The notes beneath the pieces were generated by a model. It saw nothing but the letters and a program-made list of their open reading frames with translations. It was not told the DNA's origin and did no database searches. This document shows positions 55,896-64,000 of a stretch of DNA of 64,000 nt, one piece after another. Where the stretch lies: contig KV748262.1 in the NCBI GenBank assembly GCA_001692895.1, positions 372,550 through 436,549 on the forward strand, in the 5' to 3' direction. Each line of letters opens with the position of its first letter. Position 1 is the stretch's first letter. Position numbers and translations under genes: made by a program. The DNA is from Cenococcum geophilum 1.58. Its lineage: Eukaryota; Ascomycota; Dothideomycetes; Gloniales; Gloniaceae.

Positions 55896-56394
55896 CGCGC
55901 TTAGCGGACAGAGGCAGCGCTGAGAGATCTTAATAATAATTAAAGTCACTGGCACCAGAGGCGGTGATTGGGAAAGGAGGCTATAACCATCTATACATCG
56001 CCGTAGAAGAGAGTCGCCCATTGGAAAGGCCGCAATTAACTGCATTAATTATTAGTCTAAGACACGGGTAAATAAAGGAATGAGCGGGCTGGACTTACAT
56101 ACGCATAAGCGCTAAGGGGCGGCAGATATGCCTTAATACGACCGTGCCAGGGACTAGCAGCAAGAAGAGGAGAAGGCGCAGTATTAAGAGAAAGGAAAGA
56201 TAGAGGATAAGAGGAAAAGCGGCAAGAGAAATGGCCTTTTATGGTTAAGGTTAAGAGGCAGTCTTGGCTTGGCCGGGGTTAATAAGCGAGGGCGCCTTGC
56301 CCGTAAAGGAAGCCTCCATTTCCTAATGCAGTTTCCCACATAATAAAATAACTTAAAATACCACTTGCCCTATAAACATGCATACAATTATTTA
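55896..56394. other. Right edge of the 37.5-kb insertion, RIP-poor then AT-rich
   Basis: GC-rich, purine-biased stretch (56140-56230) followed by GCCGGGGTTAATAAGCGAGG, then AT-rich from 56335 up to the return of gypsy A sequence at about 56395. No gene recognised. Confidence 0.5.
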
Positions 56395-56932
56395 AATTTA
56401 ATATAATATAAATTACCCTTACTATAAACCTTAAACTAATATAATAAAGTTATAACTACTAATTATAGTAAAGAATGTAAAGATAATATATTAAAACCCC
56501 TTAAAATTTATATAATATAAGCCGCACCCTTTTATTTATTAGTAAAAAAAATAAGACTATAAAATCTTTACTATAATACTAAAAGATATTAAAAAGGCAT
56601 TAAAACCAAAGTAATATATTAACCCCCGACCTCTTATACCTAAAGAATATTATAATCTAATTAATACGTTTAAGAAACAACTTATAGACTAACTACCCCT
56701 ATATTAAAATAAGTATAATTTTAAGATAGAACTTAAACCTAGTATAATGCTAAAGTTCGGCCCGTTATACGGTATATTGCGAGAAGAGCTACTTATACCT
56801 TAAAGAGTACCTAGAGAAAGGATTTATTTACCCTAATTAATTACTATTTATCTTACTTATACTATTTATTAAGAAACCTAAAAAAGGCTTAAAGTTCTAT
56901 ATTAATTATTAAGCCCTAAATATAATTATAAT
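56395..56932 (+). pseudogene. gypsy A copy 2 pol (start of RT) resumes
   Basis: Matches window bases 1-545 nearly base for base, including AATATAATATAAATTACCC, the GKECKDNIL-type leader, IPKEYYNLINTFKK and FYINYxALN. Differences are mostly C/T, plus a deletion of about 12 bp (after 56793) relative to 390-405. It directly continues the polyprotein whose protease ends at 18921. The match stops at TATAATTATAAT (56932) where the LINE begins. Confidence 0.92.
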
Positions 56933-56989
56933 GAGGGAAAAAAGCCGCTACAGCAGCAGAACACGCCCATTACTTACCCAATAAAGATA

Positions 56990-58480
56990 CAATTACTCCT
57001 AATCGAATCTACGGTATAATATGCCCTAGAATCAATGCACACACTATAGCCGGAAAGCCTGCGCGACCTAGGAGGGTCGCAGCAGACTCAAAGGTGGGTC
57101 GAAATACAAAAAAAACGCAACACCATAATAAACCCAATAGGGGGCGACCCAACCACAACAACCAAAGGACAACAACCAGAAATGGCAGAAACTCGTAGAT
57201 ATCCTAAAAGACATTAAGGAAGACCTAGGGAAGGGAGAAGACGAACACCCACGCGCAGGGGTAGCGCGTGCGGCTCAATAGGCTAGATATATCGCTTGAG
57301 AACTATGGATAAGGCACAATAGGAACCAGAATATAGTAGAGGATAGGCTCGGGCGTATTAAGGACGCTATAAAATTATAGGGAATACCAACAACGTATAT
57401 AACAAAGCCCTTATGGGCTAACATCGCCGCCAGCACCTAACCGGCGCCTCCCTAGCGCCTCCCTAGCGTAGCACCCGTAAGGTTTATAGTTAGGGTCCAA
57501 ACGCTAGAAGTAGTAGTAGTAGAGCTAGAGCAGATTCTTACAGTAATCAGGACATATATACTAAAGGCAGTGGCAGTAAAGGTCCTATATAGCGGCGACG
57601 TAGAGGTTATGCTTCTAAACTAATAGGCAAAGGACCAGGCCATAACCTAGGGAGACATCCCTAAGTATAAGATACTCCGCCAGGACTACCCAGTTAAAGT
57701 ACTTAGAGTACCCATTAATACATAAGTAGAAAGCGGACGAGGCGCTATAAACTTACAACTCATCTAAAGGATTACAGAGGCCACTAAGAAATTGGTCCTA
57801 GGAATTATAATATCTAGAGTTGCATAGCTCTATAAAGTACGCACTATATATATAGGCGTATTACTAGGGTTCCAAAAGGTTAAAACACGCGGCACCTTAA
57901 TTATTAATCTACCGACCTAAAAGATATAGGCGGTAGTTATATGTAAAGGAATAGTTATAGATAGCCTCTAGTATAAAGCCCGGTTATACTACCGCGCAGT
58001 CTAAATACGCTAATGCTTTAAATGCCAGTAGTAGGGCTACACCTAGAGCGTATGCGGGAGATAGGGAAGGTATAGGCTATGCGCCAACACACATAAGACA
58101 AAAAACTGCCCTAAGGTTAAGGGAGTTAGATATATAAACTGCAGTAAAGAATATAAAGCATAGTAGAAGACGGCCTATAAGACCTTCTAGGTATACCTAA
58201 AAGCCACTAGGAAAAGGCAAGCCGAACTATACTAAGCTATAGCCATAGTACAGGGAAATGCATATAAGGAGAAAGAGCTAAGCATAATAGGCAACGGCGG
58301 GTAGATAGTTGCACAAAGAAAGAGATCTAGGGTACCTACCCTAATGAGAGCACCTTCTACCTAACCAGCTGTAAAGCGGAGCGTAGGACGCCTATAAGGC
58401 AGCACTAATGCCTCTAGAGACCTATCCTAGTAAAGAATCCCAATTATAACAGCCCTAGCTAAGACGCCCTAAAGGAGAAT
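56990..58480 (+). pseudogene. LINE ORF1 with zinc knuckles, broken
   Basis: Nucleic-acid-binding protein of Tad1-like LINEs. The N-terminal part is Gln/Thr/Lys-rich (57080-57200). The C-terminal knuckles read CFKC.xxGYTxSVCG (58014-58056) and CANTHKTKNCPKVKGV (58080-58127), then YINCSKEYKA (58132-58161); His and Cys changes to Tyr are visible. In-frame TAG/TAA stops are present. Confidence 0.8.
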
Positions 58481-58489
58481 AGAAGATAC

Positions 58490-60433
58490 CTATAAGTTAC
58501 TAGACCAACCAATACTATAAATAGATTAACAATAGTATAATATAACTGCGGATACTTAAACTACAAAGCAATACAGCTATTATTTGACAGCCTAGACCTA
58601 GAAGAGCACTAGATAATAGCTTTATAAGAACTAGCATATAATAAGCAAACACGTAAAATATACCAACTAAAAGGATACTACCTCCTATACGAACTAAACC
58701 TAGCTACCTATATATGCTTCCTAGTTAGTCAACGTATTAATATATAGGTATAAAGTTACTACAATATTAGCCCTAACATTAATAAGCTATAACTAGCTAC
58801 TAATTAAGGCTAAATTAGTATTATTAACGTCTATAACCTAAGCGATAATAAACCCCAAATTGCTATATGGGGACCACTTTAACAGACGATTAATACAGCG
58901 AAAGGCGAGGTAATTATCTTAGGGGACTTTAATGCATACTATACATCGTAGGGAGGGCAGTAAGCTATAGTTGAAGTATAGGTAACCTATTTACTAAACG
59001 AGCTAGAAACGCGGGGCCTTACCCTTACTACCTTAACTAGTAAACCTACCTGGAAAAGAGGGACCTAAGAGAGTATAATTAACCTTATATTTATTAAAGA
59101 CACACTTATAGACTAACTAGAGTTCTGTAGACTAGAAGATATATAGGCAATTACTGCAGACCATATACCTATACGGATAGCGCTTAATATCGCCGCACTA
59201 GCGCAGTAAACCCGCCAGAGATACGCCACTAAAAAACTTAACCAGGAAAAGTACACCTAGAAAATCACCAATAGGCTAGCAGCCATACCTTAAGCATTGC
59301 TAGAGGACATCTAAAGAATTATAAGTAACTACCTAGAAGAATACTGCCTAAAGGCCCAACCTAGCAAACACGCCCGCCGCGAATAGTCGCTAGAGGTAGC
59401 CTAGCTACTTATAGGCGCCAGAAGGGCGAGGCGATAGTACAGTATAATAGGCGAAGCTTACTACCAATAGAGCTTTAAGGCCCTTAAAAATAGGCTTAAG
59501 AAGATAATTTAGAAAGAGGGCAGAAACAACTAGCGCTAATTCCTCGAAGAAATTACCTTAGACCCTACTAAACCATATAATAAGGGACTATAGCATATAT
59601 TAAAGTGGAGTAGGCAAGCCACTAAAGAGACGCTAGGGGACCTTTACCTACCTACACTACGCCGGTCAGAACAGGATTAGTATATAAATAATAATAAGGA
59701 AAAAATTAAAATACTAGTAGAAAGGTTCTTCCCTAGCATAGGCTAAGCGGACCTATAGAATATTAGCAGCTAATCCCTTCCCGTACCTATTAAAATAAGC
59801 TATATAATATTAGTAAAAGAAATAAAGGACGCTATACAAAAGCTCCCTACTAGTAAAGCGCTAGGGCTAGATAAGATCCTAAACAAGGTAATTAAGGCTG
59901 CGGTAGAAGCGATAGTAATACTACTTACTAATACTGCAACCGCCTATTTTTAGGGAGGCGAACTACCTAAAGGCTTTAAAGCAACAACTATGGTTATCTT
60001 ACAAAAGGTAAAGAAAAAAGACTATTCCCTTCCGGGAAGCTACCGCCCGATTACCCTAGAAAACACCCTAGGAAAGCTTCTAGAAAAGATAGTTATAGAA
60101 CGTATATAAGAAGTAGTAGAAGTATAGGAGCTACTACTATAGATATAAATAGGCGTAAGAAAGAAACGATTAACCCTCTTAGCCCTCTCCCTAATTACCT
60201 CTAGCGTCTAAGCGGTATAGTAAGCTTACCTAGAATGCACTATATCTATACTAAGCCTAGACCTAAGTGGAGCCTTTAATAACGTATTATATAAGAGATT
60301 TTTATAAATCCTAAGAAATAAGGGCCTACTAGACTAAATAATTAAGTTTATCTATACCTTCCTAATAGGGCGCACTATAAAAATTATAATTAAGGGATAC
60401 GAAAGCGAATTAATACTAACACCCATAGGTATC
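58490..60433 (+). pseudogene. LINE ORF2: APE endonuclease and partial reverse transcriptase, broken
   Basis: The endonuclease nicks the target and the RT copies the RNA. Endonuclease motifs: GDFNAYYTS (58921-58947; His changed to Tyr) and ITADHIPIRIAL (59150-59186). RT motifs: LPTSKALGLDKILNKVIKAA-type block (59845-59906), LPGSYRPITLENTLGKLLEK (60029-60088), LSLDLSGAFNNVLYKRF-type sequence (60258-60302; the palm Asp region kept) and FLIGRTIKIIIKGYESE. It ends at TPIGI (60417-60432), just before the expected QGSPLSP, because of the copia insertion. Several stops. Confidence 0.88.
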
Positions 60434-60900
60434 GGGAATAAGGCAATTTGCCGTCACGTACGGCAAACTGCCGTCACGTGATGGCAAGTTGCCATCACGT
60501 GTCGCCGCGGCACTAGCATGGCGAGGAGCCTTAAGCTCCTCGCCCTTCCTTATTCTAATTAAAAAGCTTTATTAACTAATATCACTATAACCCTACTCGA
60601 GTAGTTATTATTAGTGAGTTACCCTATGTAACTAATACTAATTAGTGGTTAAATACATAGTCAACTATAAAGCAGCTAGGTTTTTAAATAGAAGAGATAG
60701 TCTCGTATAGGGGTGCTATATGCGCTTATATGGAATGGATCCCGGCGATACCGTACTACCTTAAACTTACAGAAAACTAATAATAGAAGTGTTACTAAGT
60801 ACTAGGAGATACTAAGTTGCGTCTATTATGTAGAATAACCGCGTTTACGAAGATTTAGTTAAGTACTTTAGGTTAGAAGTATCACTAAACCTAAGGTCCT
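60434..60900 (+). repeat. Putative copia 5' LTR and leader
   Basis: Starts near a three-unit palindromic repeat TTGCCGTCACGT(G/A) (60447-60515), followed by a hairpin GAGGAGCCTTAAGCTCCTCG (60523-60542) and an AT-rich promoter-like stretch. A possible initiation context and primer site lie around 60640, but the LTR end cannot be set because the 3' LTR is outside the window. Confidence 0.55.
60447..60515 (+). repeat. Triple palindromic CACGTG repeat
   Basis: TTGCCGTCACGTACGGCAAA, CTGCCGTCACGTGATGGCAA and TTGCCATCACGTG follow one another at about 21-bp spacing. Each is internally symmetric (TGCCGTCACGT / ACGTGATGGCA). The CACGTG core is an E-box-like bHLH site; regulatory use is inferred. Confidence 0.88.
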
Positions 60901-60904
60901 AAGT

Positions 60905-62850
60905 TAACGTCTAAAACGCGTCAAATAACATCTCAAATTGCCTACCTCTTAACAGTAAACCTACGAGATCCTATAAAACCAAAAATCCTACCTACCTTCG
61001 ACGTATAACACCCCGTCAATTCTATACCTACTATAGTATTAACCTACCCAAAGAAGTATAAGGAAGACATTAACCCAAAGATATAAAATAAAGCCATAAT
61101 TAACTTTATAAACGCTAATAAACAAGACTTAAATGGATTTTTATTACACTATATAGTATATTATAAGGATAGTAAATATAACAATACCGCGCTATAGGAA
61201 TATATAAAGGAGGACTTTGTTAAATAGATAAAGGAAATATAGGCCCCTATAAATAAGGATATTATACAGGACTTCCGTAACTTTCTTTAGGAGAATAGAG
61301 TATTTATCCCTAAGGACGGGGGTACTATTAGAGATAATATTTAGGAGTAGGTTCTTAACGTAAAAGAAGAGCACAAATGGACTGCATAAGAGATTAAGCA
61401 CCAACTACGCACTATAAGGAAGCTTAACTTATAATAGAATCCAAGTAATACACCATAAGAGACGCGTTCTAATTCTATTACTCTAGGCACGAGTTCTTCC
61501 ATTCTATATCCATCGCCTCTACCTCTATCTTCAGTTCCCTAGAATCTACCAATTTAACCTATAACTTTAACTACTGCCTCTTAACACGAGCAAGCATAAG
61601 ATCCCCTTACTTCGCGATCTACTAACCTTTAGACTCCACCGACCAGACCTACATCCCTACTGTAGCCTATAATGCAACTCCTACTTCCTCTATCTTAATC
61701 TTAAATTAGAGGTAGTTTAAAATTGCTTATAGAGCTTACGAAGCTCTATTTAGATTAGGAGAAGAAGTTTAGCAGGGAATTATATAATATTCTTAATTTA
61801 AAACTACGTATCTTCTATAACTGTTACTAGAAGGTAGGAATAGAGTCTAATTAATACCACAACGCCTATTCCGTTATGCTTAAGGGCCGAGCTAGTACCT
61901 TCTATTATAATTGTTTAGTAGGAAAAGGATATAATTTTAACCGCATAATATATAAGTTAAGATGCCACTTTAAAACAGAAGAGAATAAGTAGCAGTATAT
62001 ATTAGAATGGAGAGAGACTACCTTTCTAAGGATCATTGCTATAAACCTAGGTGTCCCTCGGCTTAATTGTCTTTAAAAGCTCTTTAATTAACTTTAGACA
62101 ATTTAGCGTGGTTTATCCGAATTATATTAAGAGGACTTCAGCCTATATAATTAAGTTATTAGCGTATATTAAGGTGTTAAAGAATATAACCTTACTCTCT
62201 TTAATCCTGTAAATACTTATAAAGAAGTGTATGCTTAATTAAAATCTTCTATTAGCACCGCTCTACGCTCTTAAGAAGTATAGCAATTTAACGCCTAACT
62301 TTAACCTACTTTAATTAACCCGCCTAACTAATATGATTATAACTAGACTAATCGAATATATAGTAGCCGGGGTAGGTAATATGGTAGAGGGTATAATTAA
62401 CGACTATAAGGTAAAGGTGGAGGTCCTTATAGAGGTTTATTTTAAAGTGATCACCAGAAGAAGTGCTATGTTTATAAGAAACTAAATTACTAGTTAACTA
62501 GGCATTCTCTTAATAAACGAAAGGAGGTATATAATAAGTTCCGCTAGAGTATAAGAAACGTCAGAAATTATAAGGTTACTGCGGCCTACTTCTAAAGCTT
62601 CCTAGTTTAATATAAAGGCGTAGAAGATCTTAAGGGTAAGGTTAATAAGGCCGAATAGCTCCTTATAGATATGGAAATTAAGGAGTACTTACCTAATTAA
62701 TACTTTACTAAGTATGGTGAGGTAGATGGTATATAAACTGTTACTATTCTTAATAACTAATCTACGCTCTATTTTACCACAAAGTTAGATATCTTTAACG
62801 AGCCAAGGGAGAGTTCCGCGTTTTCCTTTAATAACAGATACTTGGCGAAT
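60905..62850 (+). pseudogene. copia gag with zinc knuckle, broken
   Basis: Capsid protein. Opening part: TSQIAYLLTVNLRDPIKPKI (about 60924-60984), QDLNGFLLHYIVYYKDS, and EYIKEDFVK. The conserved core is ELYNILNLKLRIFYNCYQKV (61773-61832), YHNAYSVMLKGRASTFYYN (61856-61912), FKTEENKQQYILEWRETTFL (about 61971-62030) and LFNQLQTIQRGLSELYQEDF (62078-62137), as in fungal copia gag. A Gly/Arg-rich linker leads to the knuckle KKCYVYKKLNY...LTRH (62458-62505; Cys changed to Tyr). Then NKFRQSVRNYKVTAAYFQSF. Stops are fewer than in gypsy A. Confidence 0.88.
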
Positions 62851-64000
62851 ATCTTCTATAGTATTATGCTAGATACTGGAGCCGCAGGAGTATCTACAGC
62901 AGGAGAACCTTAAGTTTAAGCCCTTTAGCAGCTTAATAGCTCTGTTTAGATTAACTATTTAACGGCAGGCCAACACACGATTCATTTTAGTAAGGGTACT
63001 ATGATCTCTATTAGCACAATTAGGGTCTAAACCCCCTTAGGGTATATCACCTTTCACGTCGTTCCTATAAACACCCCGTTTCTATTTTATATTAGAGATA
63101 TAAATAAATTAGGCGTTAAGCTTAATAACCTTAAGAATATACTTATTTAGGGAAATAATTAGGTGCCCGTTATACGCAAGTAGGGTTACCTCTGGTTACT
63201 CCTTTATTAACTAGAAAAGAGTGTTGCTTAGAGCTATTTAACTAAGTTAGAGTTACGTTAACTATACTATTATTTTAGCCACCTATCCGTTTACTAATTA
63301 CTTAGGGTTCTTTAGCGGGCAGGCCATAAAGTTAAGGTTAAGGCAATTAAGCATCTTATAAAGTACTACTATTAATACTAAATAAACTAGAAGTCCTTTG
63401 GCCGATTTAAGTTCACTTTTAAAGATAACTACGACTTTAACTTCTGTATTATTGTTGACGTTATATATCTTAGCGGCAAGCCAGTACTCTAAGTTGTTAA
63501 CTTTTTAACCTCCTTTTAAGCCACACGATTCTTAAAGAATATGTTAGCTAGGAACGCATAGGATACCCTTTAATTATGCTAAATTAATGTCTACCTAGGA
63601 CCCCCTAATTAAATCGTCCACGACATAGGAAAGAACTTCTTATCTGTAGAGTTTTGATAACAGATAAAGGCAATAGCAATTAAGGTTAAGGAAGTCCCTA
63701 TTAAGGCATATAATAGTATTAGAAAAGTAGAATAATATCACACGCTATTACGCCGCGTATATAAGATTATCTTTTTAGAACTAGAGGACGCTAGCGAAAA
63801 ACTTACCTTGTAAATAGCTGTTAAAGCTATTAATAATTCCGCTAGCCCGGATGGACTCGTACCTATATTGCTAGTCTTTAGCGCCTACCCTTAAATAACT
63901 AACGATTCTCTACTATCTCCCTCCGTTATATAATAAGCTGAGGCTATTTATAAGGTAATAAAGGAGGTATAACATCTCTACGCCACACACTAGGTTAACG
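62851..64000 (+). pseudogene. copia protease and integrase, partial, broken
   Basis: Protease: MLDTGAAGVSTAGEPxVxAL (62866-62925), the DTGA active site intact. GAG-pre-integrase: LRQLYYYFSHLSVYxLLRVL-type block (63249-63310; H..H..C..C partly decayed). Integrase core: FKFTFKDNYDFNFCIIVDV (63409-63465, first Asp), YLGPPNxIVHDIGKNFL (63592-63642, second Asp) and NSIRKVExYH (63712-63741, Glu). LQIAVKAINNSASPDGLVPI follows (63812-63871). Cut by the window edge. Confidence 0.9.

Larger units (their letters stand above)
18922..56394 (+). mobile_element. Putative fossil Starship giant element, about 37.5 kb
   Basis: Seen: this block sits between the protease and the RT-proximal region of one gypsy A polyprotein. 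The left flank ends and the right flank begins at adjoining codons of the same protein, so the block behaves as a single insertion. Its first gene is a DUF3435/FluG-type tyrosine recombinase on +, beginning within about 0.9 kb of the left edge. It is followed by about a dozen degraded non-retroelement genes on both strands, and by mariner and hAT insertions. Known: Starships are large fungal elements mobilised by a DUF3435 'captain' at the 5' end, transcribed toward the cargo. Inferred: this is such an element, since RIP-degraded. No terminal repeat or target duplication is evident, and no DUF3723, patatin-like or ferric reductase accessory gene was recognised, so a compound or tandem insertion remains possible. 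Confidence 0.6.
56933..60433 (+). mobile_element. Tad1-like LINE (non-LTR retrotransposon), 3'-truncated by a later insertion
   Basis: Begins with GAGGGAAAAAAGCCGCTACA immediately after the gypsy A sequence. Carries ORF1 with CCHC zinc knuckles and ORF2 with an APE-type endonuclease followed by RT, all on +. The RT is cut before its catalytic YxDD box at about 60433, where copia LTR-like sequence begins. The rest presumably lies beyond the window. RIP decay is milder than in the gypsy elements. Confidence 0.88.
60434..64000 (+). mobile_element. Ty1/copia retrotransposon, 5' part, RIP-degraded
   Basis: Leader/LTR region (60434-60900), gag (60905-62850), protease (62865-), GAG-pre-integrase and integrase core (63240-64000), in copia order on +. 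It has interrupted the LINE RT and runs past the right edge; RT and RNase H are outside the window. Confidence 0.9.

Noticed and set aside
18922-56394. Typical Starship accessory genes (DUF3723, patatin-like, ferric reductase, NLR NACHT core)
   Set aside because: Looked for but not recognised in any frame; the unnamed genes do not show their motifs.
61192-61404. 70-codon minus-strand open frame
   Set aside because: Antisense to the copia gag frame.
1-64000. tRNA, rRNA or organellar origin
   Set aside because: High A/T raised the idea of mitochondrial DNA, but chromodomain retroelements, hAT, LINE and captain families are nuclear, and no tRNA cloverleaf or rRNA core was found by eye.

Overview
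The window is a repeat-rich, non-syntenic stretch of a filamentous ascomycete (Pezizomycotina-type) genome. Almost every recognisable protein is riddled with TAA/TAG stops where the family has Gln or Trp codons, and His/Cys often read as Tyr. CpA is scarce and TpA is everywhere on both strands. This is the signature of repeat-induced point mutation (RIP). I see no intact gene, no rRNA or tRNA and no CRISPR array; the coding entries are broken copies recognised from surviving motifs.

Layout. (1) 1-3931: pol and 3' LTR of a Ty3/gypsy chromovirus (family A). (2) 3932-6439: a Gln/Pro-rich degenerate coding region with tandem repeats, then AT-rich filler. (3) 6440-56932: a second family-A element that has been opened repeatedly. 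Its 5' LTR and gag start (6440-7529) are split by a different gypsy element (family B, 7530-18023, TSD TAAGA). The 5' LTR of B is itself split by a non-autonomous LTR element (7714-10390, TSD TAAAC). The A gag and protease resume at 18029-18921, and the A pol resumes at about 56395 in a copy matching the first bases of the window. (4) 18922-56394: about 37.5 kb of unrelated DNA inserted between the protease and RT of element A. It opens with a DUF3435/FluG-type tyrosine recombinase (19830-22080, + strand), the 'captain' class of the Starship giant transposons. Behind it lie degraded non-transposon genes: a BTB/POZ protein, an ankyrin-like repeat protein, a fungal FunK1 kinase, an AAA+ ATPase with DUF7025-like N-terminus, a Myb/SANT-like protein and several I cannot name. 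Two DNA transposons sit inside it: Tc1/mariner (50711-52200) and hAT (52648-55887, TSD GGTATATT). (5) 56933-60433: a Tad1-like LINE (ORF1 zinc knuckles, endonuclease, RT) inserted into the A pol. (6) 60434-64000: a Ty1/copia element (gag, protease, integrase) that breaks the LINE inside its RT and runs off the window.

The most interesting reading is that 18922-56394 is a fossil Starship: one insertion, captain at its 5' edge transcribed inward, cargo behind. The insertion logic is well supported by the reading frame of element A on both sides. The Starship assignment rests on the captain family and its position; I could not define a target-site duplication. Tandem repeats (17-bp minisatellites, 81-bp in-frame repeats, a GGGGTAA tract, foldback hairpins) are concentrated in this segment, as are a few GC-richer islands that appear to have escaped RIP.
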